Positions 34,574 through 43,816 of a DNA stretch of 64,000 nucleotides are shown one piece after another (the first letter of the stretch is position 1; every line of letters begins with the position of its first letter). The notes under the pieces were generated by a model that was not told where the DNA came from, did no database searches, and saw nothing but the letters and a program-made list of their open reading frames with translations. Source of the stretch: JBOFMT01 sp051658525 (lineage in GTDB: Bacteria; Bacillota_I; Bacilli_A; Erysipelotrichales; Erysipelotrichaceae); the NCBI GenBank assembly GCA_051658525.1, contig JBOFMT010000104.1, positions 1 to 64,000 of the forward strand, in the 5' to 3' direction. The position numbers were made by a program, and so were the translations under genes.

Positions 34574-34897
34574 TTACCAAGCTCTACGCTTTGGAAACAA
34601 TAATTTACAACCCCAACCAATCAAAATCACACCAAACAAAACGCTTGGTTGGATGTACAACATCGGCCATCCATTTGCAAGACTTAGATAATACAATCCA
34701 ACAAACAAAACTAAGGTTTTAAACAAACCAAAACCATAGTTTAAAAAACTCGATACAGCTGGAAGGATCAAAAACAAGGTCCACCACCCAGGAAAGAAGA
34801 TAGAAAAGTTCCAGTAATGCATCGCATCACCAAGATATGCGATTCCAACAGCAACAAAAAATAAACCCATAACAGATATGGATGAAGATTTTCTCAT
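34574..34897 (-). CDS. small membrane protein, LiaI/LiaF-like TM domain (DUF5668)
   Basis: 107 residues, four hydrophobic segments. The pattern G-L-F-F-V-A-V-G-I-A-Y-L, F-P-G-W-W-T-L-F-L-I-L-P-A and G-V-I-L-I-G-W-G-C-K-L-L-F matches the repeated F-x-W/P-x-W-P-L-I-L-I-x-G type of LiaF N-terminal domains. No C-terminal LiaF domain is present. GGAGG precedes the ATG. It may take part in envelope-stress sensing; it has no partner kinase nearby. Confidence 0.7.
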   Translation of the reverse strand: MRKSSSISVMGLFFVAVGIAYLGDAMHYWNFSIFFPGWWTLFLILPAVSSFLNYGFGLFKTLVLFVGLYYLSLANGWPMLYIQPSVLFGVILIGWGCKLLFPKRRAW

Positions 34898-34953
34898 AAG
34901 TATACCTCCGACTCTTTGAGGATTATACCAAACCTATGGAAATAAAAGCAAGT

Positions 34954-34978
34954 AAAAAAAAAGCACCCGAAGGTGCTC
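34954..34978 (-). terminator. terminator of the glutamine synthetase gene
   Basis: AGCACC, CGAA-type loop, GGTGCT and a minus-strand T9. Confidence 0.85.
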
Positions 34979-34979
34979 G

Positions 34980-37049
34980 TTAACGAATGGATTGAAATAA
35001 AGTTCCATAACTTGGCAACGAATACAAGTTACTATCGCAATAGCGCTCACTCGCATCCGCGTGTGATCTGATTTCTGCCATTAATGGTTGTAGACTTTGT
35101 AAGATATATTTTCCTTTATGAACCGCATCGCTCATACCACTTGCATTTTGAATGCGTGTTTCCAATTCAAGTTCTAAGGCAATGAGTTGATTGACATGTG
35201 CTAACATTGTTTCACAACGTGATTGTAGTGGTGTGCTTTCAAAAAGCGCTAAACTACGTTTAAAGCTTTCTACCTGTTTTACTACATCCGGAATAATTCT
35301 AGTATTCAACATCATCAACATCGTTTTTGCTTCAATGAGACGCGTATTGTTGAGTTCCTCATAATTAATTTCTTGACGAGATAAGAGTTCTTCTTTGGTT
35401 AACACATGGAAGCGCTCATAAAGATCAATGACATGTGGTTGACTCAAACAAGCAAGTGATGCAAAGTAAGTCGTAATATTTGGCAATCCACGACGTGTTG
35501 CTTCCTCAATCCAGGAAGGTGCATATCCATCTCCACCAAAGATGACACGTTTATGTTGTTTTAAGGTTGCCTTAACAATCTCATATACCGCATCCAAATC
35601 ACAACCTTTGCTTTCTAGTTGTACGATAATATCTTCTAATGCTTTCGCCATAATAAGGTTAAGTACGGTCGTTGTTGTTGCGGCTGAACGCGAGGATCCT
35701 ACCATACGGAACTCAAACTTGTTACCAGTAAAGGCCATCGGAGAGGTACGGTTACGATCGCATGCATCACTTGGTAAGTCTTTGATATTTTCTAATGGTC
35801 TAAAATCACGTTTTACTACTTCTTTTTTAGCTCCTGCTTCAATATCTTCCAACATCCCTTCGATATCACTTCCAAGGAACATACTAATAACTGCTGGAGG
35901 TGCTTCACTCGCTCCCAAACGCTCATCGTTTCCAGGACCTGAAGAACTCATACGTAACAATTCTGGATAGGTATCAACACCTGCAATCATTGCAGAGACA
36001 AAGAGTAAGAACACTTTATTTTCATATGGTGTATGCCCTGGTGCGAACACATTTAAGCCTGTATTGGTTGCTAGAGAGAAGTTGGTATGTTTTCCAGACC
36101 CATTCACACCAGCATATGGTTTTTCATGCAACAAGCAAACCAAATCGTGTTGAAGTGCTACTTTTTGTAGAATTTCCATCATCAATAAGTTTTGATCAAT
36201 CGAAATATTACAATCTCCAAAAATTGGAGCAAGTTCAAACTGGGTTGGTGCTACTTCATTATGCTCGGTTTTCGCAAATACCCCAAGTTTCCACAACTCT
36301 TCGTTTACATCCTTCATAAACGCTTCGACACGTGTTGGGATGCTACCAAAATAATGGTCTTCCATCTCTTGTCCTTTTGGTGCCATCATCCCAAACAACG
36401 TTTTTCCACAGTTAATCAAATCCGGGCGTTGTAAGTATAGGTTACGATCAACCAAAAAATACTCTTGTTCTAAACCAATGACCGTTTTCGTACACTTGAC
36501 ATCCTCGTATCCGAGTAAATGTAACACGCGTGTTGCTTGTTGATTGACTGCTCCAATACTACGTAATAAGGGTAATTTTTTATCTAAAGCATCCCCATAG
36601 AAACTAACAAAAATAGTAGGGATATAAAGTACGTTATCGCGAATAAAGATTTGAGATGTAATATCCCAATACGTATATCCACGTGCCTCAAACGTTGCCC
36701 GTAACCCCCCATTTGGAAACGAAGATGCATCTGGTTCCCCTTTGATAAGATCTTTTCCTCTAAATTGTAATAGTGGAGTCGCATCCGTACCTACTTCTAA
36801 AAAGCTTTCATGTTTTTTGGCAGTAGCTCCGGTCATCGGTTGGAACCAATGGGTGTAATGGGTTACCCCTTCTTCTATTGCCCACGCCTTCACAACACTA
36901 GCAATTTCATCTGCACTTTCTAAATCCAACGGCATCAAATCACGAACAGCTTCTTTGTATTTTCCATACACTTTCGGTGACAACGACTTTTTCAGTTTTG
37001 CCATCGTTAAACACTTACTACCAAACATTTCAATCATTTCTGCTTTCAT
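34980..37049 (-). CDS. glnN: glutamine synthetase type III
   Basis: 689 residues, the size of GSIII enzymes rather than the 440-470 of GSI. GSIII blocks: M-F-G-S-K-C-L-T-M (start), H-Y-T-H-W-F-Q-P-M-T-G-A-T-A-E/K-K-H-E-S-F, G-L-E-Q-E-Y-F-L-V-D with metal-binding Glu, F-A-K-T-E-H-N-E-V-A-P-T-Q-F-E and N-G-S-G-K-H-T-N-F-S. It makes glutamine from glutamate, NH3 and ATP, as a dodecamer. The ATG at 37049 follows AAAGGAG; in-frame codons upstream fall in the leader. Preceded by a T-box leader and an 18-codon ORF. Confidence 0.95.
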   Translation of the reverse strand: MKAEMIEMFGSKCLTMAKLKKSLSPKVYGKYKEAVRDLMPLDLESADEIASVVKAWAIEEGVTHYTHWFQPMTGATAKKHESFLEVGTDATPLLQFRGKDLIKGEPDASSFPNGGLRATFEARGYTYWDITSQIFIRDNVLYIPTIFVSFYGDALDKKLPLLRSIGAVNQQATRVLHLLGYEDVKCTKTVIGLEQEYFLVDRNLYLQRPDLINCGKTLFGMMAPKGQEMEDHYFGSIPTRVEAFMKDVNEELWKLGVFAKTEHNEVAPTQFELAPIFGDCNISIDQNLLMMEILQKVALQHDLVCLLHEKPYAGVNGSGKHTNFSLATNTGLNVFAPGHTPYENKVFLLFVSAMIAGVDTYPELLRMSSSGPGNDERLGASEAPPAVISMFLGSDIEGMLEDIEAGAKKEVVKRDFRPLENIKDLPSDACDRNRTSPMAFTGNKFEFRMVGSSRSAATTTTVLNLIMAKALEDIIVQLESKGCDLDAVYEIVKATLKQHKRVIFGGDGYAPSWIEEATRRGLPNITTYFASLACLSQPHVIDLYERFHVLTKEELLSRQEINYEELNNTRLIEAKTMLMMLNTRIIPDVVKQVESFKRSLALFESTPLQSRCETMLAHVNQLIALELELETRIQNASGMSDAVHKGKYILQSLQPLMAEIRSHADASERYCDSNLYSLPSYGTLFQSIR

Positions 37050-37062
37050 CCCTATTTCTCCT

Positions 37063-37119
37063 TTAAGCCGATTGGCTGATCCGTATTGAAATACCATGCA
37101 CTTGAAAAAATTCTTTCAT
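37063..37119 (-). CDS. 18-codon leader ORF before glnN
   Basis: ATG at 37119 reads M-K-E-F-F-Q-V-H-G-I-S-I-R-I-S-Q-S-A and stops at TAA, which overlaps the AAAGGAG of glnN. A GGGG word lies six bases ahead, too close for a strong ribosome site. Translation would end on the glnN ribosome site, so coupling is possible. No runs of one amino acid codon are present. Confidence 0.4.
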   Translation of the reverse strand: MKEFFQVHGISIRISQSA

Positions 37120-37238
37120 CCCTTTCCCCGCTTTTCTTTGTAAAATGAAAAGCAAATCTACTTGCTTTGCTCGAGTTATGCTCCTTATCTTGGTCCAATA
37201 ATCCAAAGAGCGAGCTCCTTGTTTCACCCCACTTTTAT

Positions 37239-37472
37239 AAAAAAAGCGGGTGGTTCATCCTTTGAAAGGACGAATCACTCCGCGTTACCACCTAACATTA
37301 CCACTGTATTTATCAGTGATCACTCTACCATAACGGCGGTTACCGTCACACCTTGTACGTGCGCTACTCCTGGATGTTATTCGAAATAAGCATGCGGCTG
37401 ATTTCCCACTATCTTCAGCTCTCTGTACGCTGTTTTTATTTCTACTGGTTCCAATCTTCGTATTTCACTATA
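37239..37472 (-). ncRNA. T-box leader of glnN
   Basis: Stem I begins GATTGGAACC with the ACAGAGAGCTGAAGATAG motif. Antiterminator bulge AGGTGGTAACGCGG (37280-37293) is a close variant of the T-box AGGGTGGTACCGCG, with TGGT free to pair with uncharged tRNA ends. Terminator GCGGAGTGATTCGTCC / GGATGAACCACCCGC with T7 at 37239-37284. In the specifier loop, GAAT-AAC-ATCC (AAC at 37376-37378) matches the usual XXX-A-C/T-C position; this gives an Asn codon. A T-box normally senses amino-acid starvation through uncharged tRNA. Confidence 0.85.
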
Positions 37473-37478
37473 TTTGAA

Positions 37479-37520
37479 ATTATAGAACGCTTATAAAAAA
37501 ATGTCAATTATTTATGACAT
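37479..37520 (-). promoter_or_regulatory. T-box/glnN promoter with GlnR-like palindrome
   Basis: TTGACA (37502-37507), 17 bases, TATAAT (37479-37484): perfect consensus. The palindrome ATGTCA-N8-TGACAT (37501-37520) overlaps the -35. It is near to the GlnR/TnrA box TGTNA-N7-TNACA but one base longer. Confidence 0.7.
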
Positions 37521-37541
37521 TTTTTACATTTTTTATCATTT

Positions 37542-37560
37542 ATTCAAATTATATTTGAAT
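37542..37560. repeat. inverted repeat ATTCAAAT-TAT-ATTTGAAT
   Basis: Perfect 8-bp arms, 3-base loop, in the AT-rich space 3' of the CNNM gene and upstream of the glnN promoter. No T run, so either a weak terminator or an operator. Confidence 0.6.
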
Positions 37561-37578
37561 TATATGACATATTTTTCA

Positions 37579-38925
37579 TTATTTGTTGGTTATATCTGTT
37601 TTTAATTCAGAATTGTCCTCATTTTTCCTATCTGGTTGTAGTTTTACTAAAACTTGTAAGATTCGTTTGTCATGAATTTCAAGGATTTGAAAATTTACAC
37701 CTTCCAACTCCACACGCTCTCTACTATCATCACTTGGAATATAACCCAATTCTTTGAGTAACAAGCCTCCAACCGTATCAAAGTCGTCACTATCTTCCGC
37801 AAAACTTAAATCCATCGCTTCATTGAGTGCTGCAATGGATAAATTTCCAGCAACCAAAGCGACACCATCTTGCAACCAAGAAAAACGTACTTCTTCTTCA
37901 TCAAATTCATCGTCAATTTCTCCCATTACTTCTTCAATTAAATCTTCAATGGTAACAATACCACTAAAGCCTCCATGTTCATCAATAAGCAGTGCCATAT
38001 GACGTTTGATACTTTGTAGTTCTTTGAATAGCGCATCAATATTTTTCCGTTCTGGCACAAAGTAAGCCGGCTGTAAGATGGAGCGAAGATCAACTTGCTC
38101 AAAACCCACACGTCTTGCTTCTACTAAAAAATCTTTCATAAACAAGATACCAATACAATGATCACTTGTTCCTTCAAATACTGGAACTCGAGAATACCGA
38201 TACTCTATGAGTTCATCGATAAACTCAGGTAAAGGTCGTGTGATATCAATCATATAAACATCTCTTCTTGGCGTCATTACTTCTTCTGCCGTTTTATTAT
38301 CAAATTCGAAGATACTGTTGATCATTTCGACTTCTGTTTCATTGATTACACCATGTTCTTGTCCAACCTCGACTAATGAGCGAATCTCTTCTTTACTGAC
38401 ACGCTCTTCCATACGTTCCCCCAACATCCCAAACATCCGTAAGACAAGGTTCGTCGTTTCTGTCAACAACCAAACAAAAGGTTGTAGCACAAGTCGAATA
38501 ACTTGAATGATACCAGCAACACGCAAAGAAATCTTCTCGGGATTTTTAAGGGCAATGCGTTTGGGTACCAACTCTCCTAGTACGAGTGTTAGATAACTAA
38601 GTAACAAGGTAACAAGCACGAGGGAGAGTTCTTGTGCGTAAGGTATCTTCCCTTCCCAATAACTCGCTAAGACTGTTGAAATCGAGCTTGCCGCAAAGGC
38701 AGAGCTCAAAAACCCCGCTAAAGTGATGCCTACTTGAATGGTTGATAAAAACATCGTCGGCTCTTCTAATAGACGCTCTAACTTCATCGCTTTGAGATTA
38801 CCCTGTTCAATTAATATCTTTAAGCGATTGCGATTAATCGAGATAATAGCCATTTCACTCATAGAAAAAAAAGCATTTACAATCGTTAAGAGTAAAATAA
38901 TCAGCAATTGTTGTGGAATGTTCAT
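37579..38925 (-). CDS. CNNM/CorC-type transporter (hemolysin C family)
   Basis: 448 residues. DUF21 membrane domain (about 1-190, four helices; opening M-S-E-M-A-I-I-S-I-N-R-N-R-L), two CBS domains (about 205-330; V-M-T-P-R-R-D-V-Y-M and L-L-I-D-E-H-G-G-F-S-G-I-V-T-I-E-D), and a C-terminal CorC/HlyC domain (about 350-430; D-F-D-T-V-G-G-L). Relatives move Mg2+/Co2+ across the membrane. GGAATGTTC region upstream has a plain ribosome site. The tail is acidic. Monocistronic. Confidence 0.92.
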   Translation of the reverse strand: MNIPQQLLIILLLTIVNAFFSMSEMAIISINRNRLKILIEQGNLKAMKLERLLEEPTMFLSTIQVGITLAGFLSSAFAASSISTVLASYWEGKIPYAQELSLVLVTLLLSYLTLVLGELVPKRIALKNPEKISLRVAGIIQVIRLVLQPFVWLLTETTNLVLRMFGMLGERMEERVSKEEIRSLVEVGQEHGVINETEVEMINSIFEFDNKTAEEVMTPRRDVYMIDITRPLPEFIDELIEYRYSRVPVFEGTSDHCIGILFMKDFLVEARRVGFEQVDLRSILQPAYFVPERKNIDALFKELQSIKRHMALLIDEHGGFSGIVTIEDLIEEVMGEIDDEFDEEEVRFSWLQDGVALVAGNLSIAALNEAMDLSFAEDSDDFDTVGGLLLKELGYIPSDDSRERVELEGVNFQILEIHDKRILQVLVKLQPDRKNEDNSELKTDITNK

Positions 38926-39007
38926 AGCTTCACCTCAATCGCATTATACCACCTATAAAAAAAAAGTTGTGAAAATGCCGTTTGTTCTTGGGTATTGCTT
39001 GTTTCCA

Positions 39008-39033
39008 TAAAAAAACACACCCTTAGGTGTGTT
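39008..39033 (-). terminator. terminator closing the dcw operon
   Basis: AACACACC, loop, GGTGTGTT, then T7 on the minus strand, overlapping the murD stop. The operon ends at murD. Confidence 0.85.
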
Positions 39034-40327
39034 AGTCTACTAGCATTTTGATAAACTGATCTCCACGATCTTCAAAACTTTTAAACTGATCAAAACTTGC
39101 ACAAGCAGGAGCTAAGACAACCACATCACCGCGCTGTGCAATCGATTGTGCTTGCGTTAGTGCTTCTTGCATCGTATTTACAATTGTACTGCGTGAGAAG
39201 GTTGCGGCAATCGCGTTTCTTGTTTCACCAAAAGCAAAACAATGTTTTACACGTGTATCATAGGCATGCATACAAGTAAACGGTAAGCCTTTATCACTTC
39301 CACCTGCAAGTAAGATGATATTGCCTTCAAAGGCTTGTAGCGCAATGCAGGCAGCTTCTGGGTTGGTTGCTTTACTATCGTTGTAGTAGCGTACCCCATC
39401 TAGTGTCGTGACATATTGTAAACGGTGCTTCACACCATGAAACTGTTGTAGTACAAGTTGAATTTGAAGTGGTGATACCCCCATCAAATACGCCATCGCA
39501 GCAGCAGTTAAACAATTGCTGATATTATGAGCACCAACAACGAGTAAATCATCCAGAGAGAATAAGACAACATCATCTAACACTGCTTCCCTATTTTTGA
39601 TTGTTAGGTTTGCAGGTTTATCTAGGCTCATGGTAATCATATGGCTTGGAATATTTTTTGCATAAGCAACAACGTTTTCATCATCTAGATTTAAGATAAA
39701 GAAATCATCTGCGCTTTGATTTTCATATATTTTACATTTACTTTGATAATAGCTTTCTACACTCCCCATATAATCAAGGTGATCTGGTGTTAAATTCGTT
39801 ATCGTTGCGATATGTGGAGCAAAGCGCTCACACCCTAGCAACTGAAAATTTGATAACTCAATCGCAACATTTTTTTCCGCTTGTCCATATAGCAAAGCAA
39901 GTTCACTTAGCGGTGTTCCAATGTTACCCGCTACACAGCCATTGCCCAAAGTGTCCAAAAAGAGCCCCAAAAGTGTCGTAATCGTCGTTTTCCCATTGGT
40001 TCCGGTAATCGCACCGTAATGGAAGTTTTTAGCGTAACGATATCCAATTTCTACTTCCGTATAAATCTTCCACCCTTTGGCCTGAATTTTTTGAATAAAT
40101 GGCACATGATATGGTATTCCTGGGTTCTTTACCACAAAAGCAAAGTCCTCGTCCAACAATGTTTCTGGATGAGCATTCGCGATACAAACAATCCCCATAG
40201 CTTCTAGGTTTTCCTGATCCGCAATCACACCACCATCATTTAATACAACTTCATAGCCTTGTGCTAATAATAATTTCGCACAAGCGATGCCACTTTTTGC
40301 AGCACCAATCAAGAGTACGCGTGGCAT
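39032..40327 (-). CDS. murD: UDP-N-acetylmuramoylalanine-D-glutamate ligase
   Basis: 431 residues, the usual MurD size. N-terminal Rossmann-like UDP-binding domain, ATP-binding loop T-G-T-N-G-K-T-T-I-T-T-L-L-G, central F-Q-L/L-S-N-F motif and C-terminal ligase domain with D-S-K-A-T-N-P-E-A. It adds D-Glu to UDP-MurNAc-L-Ala in the cytoplasm. The start overlaps the mraY stop by one base (TAATG). It is the last gene of the dcw block, without the usual ftsW and murG after it. Confidence 0.96.
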   Translation of the reverse strand: MPRVLLIGAAKSGIACAKLLLAQGYEVVLNDGGVIADQENLEAMGIVCIANAHPETLLDEDFAFVVKNPGIPYHVPFIQKIQAKGWKIYTEVEIGYRYAKNFHYGAITGTNGKTTITTLLGLFLDTLGNGCVAGNIGTPLSELALLYGQAEKNVAIELSNFQLLGCERFAPHIATITNLTPDHLDYMGSVESYYQSKCKIYENQSADDFFILNLDDENVVAYAKNIPSHMITMSLDKPANLTIKNREAVLDDVVLFSLDDLLVVGAHNISNCLTAAAMAYLMGVSPLQIQLVLQQFHGVKHRLQYVTTLDGVRYYNDSKATNPEAACIALQAFEGNIILLAGGSDKGLPFTCMHAYDTRVKHCFAFGETRNAIAATFSRSTIVNTMQEALTQAQSIAQRGDVVVLAPACASFDQFKSFEDRGDQFIKMLVD

Positions 40328-41289
40328 TAGTGAATCCCTATCCAGAATCCAATAATAGCAAGCACAATTCCAACAAGGGCAAAATTACGAACAATATGAA
40401 CCTCTTTCATCCCACCTAGTTCAAAGTGGTGGTGTAAGGGTGCCATGCGGAACAAACGTTTCCCTTTGCTCGCTTTAAAGTATCCTACTTGTAACACCAC
40501 CGATAGCGTTTCTACCAAGAAAATTCCACCAATTACAAGCAAGGCAATTTCTTGTTTTAAGATCATAGCACTCGCTGCCAACAGTGCACCTATAGCCAAA
40601 GAACCGGTATCTCCCATAAAAATCTTAGCTGGGTATTTATTAAATTGTAGGTATCCTACTAGTCCTGCAATTACCATAACAAGCAATAAGGCTAAACTCA
40701 TATTTCCTTGCAACAAGGAAAATGCTACAAATGGTACAATCGCAATGATACTTGTCGTTGCGCATAAACCATCTAGTCCATCTGTTAAGTTGGTTGCATT
40801 GCTTTCTGCTGTAAACATAATAAAGATAAAGAAGAAAAACAACAAACCCAACTCTAAATCAATTCCAAAAAATGGAAGGTATAAGCTTGTCGTTCCTACT
40901 TGCGTATACAGAGCAAATAAGATTACAGCTAGCAATGCTTGTAATCCAAATTTTGCTTTTGGTTTTAAACCTTCATTGTTTTTACGTACAACAATAATAT
41001 AGTCATCAAGTAACCCAATACCTGCATAACCTACATAAGCTAACAATACAATGATCATATCCAGTTGCATTGCTGCTTTAAAATCAAGCACCAAGAACAA
41101 GAGTACCGGCACTAGGACAAACACAATTCCACCCATCGTTGGGGTTCCTTGTTTATGTGCATGTGATTTGGGTCCTTCTTCTCGCATGCTTTGTCCAAAC
41201 TTAATTTTATGTAAATATTTGATCAGGCTTGGCATCACCACTAATACAGCAATCAAAGTCATTACAAACCCAATGATTAATCGTTCCAT
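40327..41289 (-). CDS. mraY: phospho-N-acetylmuramoyl-pentapeptide transferase
   Basis: 320 residues, ten membrane helices. Family motifs D-D-Y-I-I-V, N-A-T-N-L-T-D-G-L-D-G-L and F-M-G-D-T-G-S-L-A-I-G, followed by H-H-H-F-E-L-G-G in the last loop, contain the Mg2+ and UDP-MurNAc-site residues. It builds lipid I at the inner membrane face. GGAG lies before the ATG. Between the PBP and murD genes. Confidence 0.96.
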   Translation of the reverse strand: MERLIIGFVMTLIAVLVVMPSLIKYLHKIKFGQSMREEGPKSHAHKQGTPTMGGIVFVLVPVLLFLVLDFKAAMQLDMIIVLLAYVGYAGIGLLDDYIIVVRKNNEGLKPKAKFGLQALLAVILFALYTQVGTTSLYLPFFGIDLELGLLFFFFIFIMFTAESNATNLTDGLDGLCATTSIIAIVPFVAFSLLQGNMSLALLLVMVIAGLVGYLQFNKYPAKIFMGDTGSLAIGALLAASAMILKQEIALLVIGGIFLVETLSVVLQVGYFKASKGKRLFRMAPLHHHFELGGMKEVHIVRNFALVGIVLAIIGFWIGIH

Positions 41290-41303
41290 AACATCACTCC
41301 ATT

Positions 41304-43502
41304 CTAGTCTAATTTTACTACGATTTCATATTCTTTACTAATGATGTCCCCTGGTTTAAAGTTTTGTTCCACAACACAACCAAAGCCATCAATAGCAATC
41401 GGAAGTCCGGTCAACTGCCAAAACGCAGTGACATCTTTTCTAGTCCATCCAACCATATTTGGCATTTTAATGGTTGTACCATCTGTTAATAAGAAGATTG
41501 TTTGATTGTTGTTGACTAGACTTCCCGCTTTGGGATATTGGTCTACAACAACACTTCCATCTCCAATCACAACTGGTTTTACCAAATAGGGATCGAATTT
41601 GTCCACTGTATATTCTACACTATGATTGCGGTAATTGGCCATAGTAAATTCTTGATATGTTTGATCTTCATCATTTTCTACGCTCTCTCCATGTTTATCA
41701 CCAGCAACATTGAGACTTAATAGCGCTTGCATCATCGCTTGACTATAGTATTCTCCACTTAGTCTTGTCGGTGTTGAGTTTTCAAACGCATAATACATCA
41801 TAACTTTAGGATCATCAGCAGGCGCTGCTGCCATAACGCTAGAAACATAGGTATTCGAATATTTTCCATCCTTAAAGATTTCCGCTGTCCCAGTTTTTGC
41901 TGCGACCGTTGTATCATTTAAAGCATAAATCTTAGCGGTACCAACTTCATCTTCTACAACACGTTGCATCAGTTCCAACACCTGATTCGCCGTACTTGCT
42001 TTGATTGGTGTTCCTGCTATTTCGGTTTCATATTGCTCTAAGATGCTGCCATCTTCTCCACTAACAACTTTATCAATAAAGTAGGGTTTCACCATAACAC
42101 CTTCATTAAAGATGGCACTATATGCTTGCAACAGATTTAAGGTCGTCATAGAACTACCCTGTCCAAATGCCGTAGTCAGTTTTTCAAACGGATAGGTATA
42201 GTTTAATACCCCCCCAACACTATTCATCCCAGCCACCTCGACCGGTTCAAATAACTTAAAGGCATCCAAATAATTTGCGAAGGTATCCAGTGGTAGAAAG
42301 TCGGTTAATAACTGGGCAATCACCGTATTGGAAGAGCGAATCATCCCTTCATCATAACTAATCATACCCCAACCTTTCCGGTTGGCATCGTTGATGGTTC
42401 CAATCGCACCTACACTACTTGGTAAACGTATAATCTTACCATTGGCATCCAGTCCTACATGGAAGGCCCCGGTTTGAACCAACTTATCTGGATCATAGTT
42501 ACCCGTATCAATCGCGGCTGCATAGGTAAACGGCTTCATGACCGAACCTGGCTCAAATGCATATTCTGCAGGCATATTAAGATAGTTTTCAATCACACGC
42601 TCATTTAAGTCAAAACTAGGAGCGCTCGACCAAGCTAAGATGCGTCCAGTTTCAACCTCCATAATCACACTCCAAGCTTTGGTAGCACCGAGTTTGTCAA
42701 TGGTTTGTTGGAGTGCAGATTCTAGTGCTACTTGCACATTTTTATCCAGTGTTAAATAGACATCATTTCCATCCACACTTGTTTTCTCATAATAGGAAGT
42801 CCCAGGTAGCGTATAGTTATTTGCATCCTTTAAACTCTTTTTCACGCCATTTTGACCCGTTAAGGTATTGTTGAAGTATTGTTCAATGCCCATACGACCG
42901 GTAATGGCACCAGTTACTTCATCGTATTGAGCAAAGCCAATCAGATGCGAAGCAAAAACACCAGTCGGATAGACGCGGTCAATATTACGTTCAAATTCAA
43001 TACCAGGAAGTCCACTTGCTACGATTTCATCACGCTGTGAACTGGTAACCTTTTTTCCAATATAACCAAAATAGGTTTGGTATAAATCCTGATTTAGATA
43101 TTCTAAAAACGCTTCTGGTGTAGATCCTAAAATATCGGATAACACCTTTGCTGTTTCTTCTTTATCGACAACATAAGCTGGTACATTCCCAATGCCCAAA
43201 CGACTAGAATCCAGTATCGCATACATCGTATACGTATCTACATCCTGCGCAATAACTTCTTGGTTACGATCATAAATCACACCACGGTTCGCTTGAATGT
43301 ACTCCGTTTTGATTTGGGTATTGCTTTGTTGTGCTAATACATTTTTACCTGAACGAAAATGAAGTCCAGTTGTGATCGTATACAAACAGACCAAACATAC
43401 GAAAAGCCCAATAAGATACTGGGCCAGGGCAATGTTTTTTATTGTTCGATTTGCATAAACAACTTGATTCTTTTTCGTGTTGCGTTTTCGTTGTTGTTTC
43501 AT
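41304..43502 (-). CDS. division/elongation PBP, class B transpeptidase with PASTA domains
   Basis: 732 residues. Cytoplasmic basic tail, one membrane helix (about 30-48), dimerisation domain, transpeptidase with S320-V-M-K, S-S-N-T and A-K-T-G-T-A, and two C-terminal PASTA repeats (from about 600). This is the FtsI/PBP2X-type arrangement and takes the place of ftsI in the dcw cluster. It cross-links septal peptidoglycan; PASTA repeats bind muropeptides. A weak GGTGG site precedes the ATG, consistent with coupling to ftsL. Confidence 0.94.
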   Translation of the reverse strand: MKQQRKRNTKKNQVVYANRTIKNIALAQYLIGLFVCLVCLYTITTGLHFRSGKNVLAQQSNTQIKTEYIQANRGVIYDRNQEVIAQDVDTYTMYAILDSSRLGIGNVPAYVVDKEETAKVLSDILGSTPEAFLEYLNQDLYQTYFGYIGKKVTSSQRDEIVASGLPGIEFERNIDRVYPTGVFASHLIGFAQYDEVTGAITGRMGIEQYFNNTLTGQNGVKKSLKDANNYTLPGTSYYEKTSVDGNDVYLTLDKNVQVALESALQQTIDKLGATKAWSVIMEVETGRILAWSSAPSFDLNERVIENYLNMPAEYAFEPGSVMKPFTYAAAIDTGNYDPDKLVQTGAFHVGLDANGKIIRLPSSVGAIGTINDANRKGWGMISYDEGMIRSSNTVIAQLLTDFLPLDTFANYLDAFKLFEPVEVAGMNSVGGVLNYTYPFEKLTTAFGQGSSMTTLNLLQAYSAIFNEGVMVKPYFIDKVVSGEDGSILEQYETEIAGTPIKASTANQVLELMQRVVEDEVGTAKIYALNDTTVAAKTGTAEIFKDGKYSNTYVSSVMAAAPADDPKVMMYYAFENSTPTRLSGEYYSQAMMQALLSLNVAGDKHGESVENDEDQTYQEFTMANYRNHSVEYTVDKFDPYLVKPVVIGDGSVVVDQYPKAGSLVNNNQTIFLLTDGTTIKMPNMVGWTRKDVTAFWQLTGLPIAIDGFGCVVEQNFKPGDIISKEYEIVVKLD

Positions 43503-43516
43503 ATGCTACCACCAAC

Positions 43517-43816
43517 CTAATCGCCTAATGCTACGATGTTATCTTGATTTGCAGTTAGCCCATCTTCCTCAACAAGTTCGAGAATGCGGTCACGATTTTC
43601 CATTTGTTTTACTTCCAAACTCATCGTGGAAACCTTTTCTTGTTCAACAAGGATGGTAGCATTTAAACTACTAACCTCATTGGCAAGGGTAACATTGTAG
43701 GATTGGATGAAAAACTTTGACCCAATAAATGCAAAACAAGATAACACCGCTAAACTATACAAGATGATTTCTGAAATACGTTTATTTTGTTTCTTCGTTC
43801 GCTTTATCGTCGCCAT
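43517..43816 (-). CDS. ftsL: FtsL-like septum protein
   Basis: 99 residues: a short basic cytoplasmic end (K-R-T-K-K-Q-N-K-R), one membrane helix (about 17-36), then a coiled-coil-prone extracellular part (E-V-S-S-L-N-A-T-I-L-V-E-Q-E-K-V). Sequence is not diagnostic, as usual for FtsL; position between rsmH and the PBP gene identifies it. The start overlaps rsmH by 35 bases. Confidence 0.85.
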   Translation of the reverse strand: MATIKRTKKQNKRISEIILYSLAVLSCFAFIGSKFFIQSYNVTLANEVSSLNATILVEQEKVSTMSLEVKQMENRDRILELVEEDGLTANQDNIVALGD

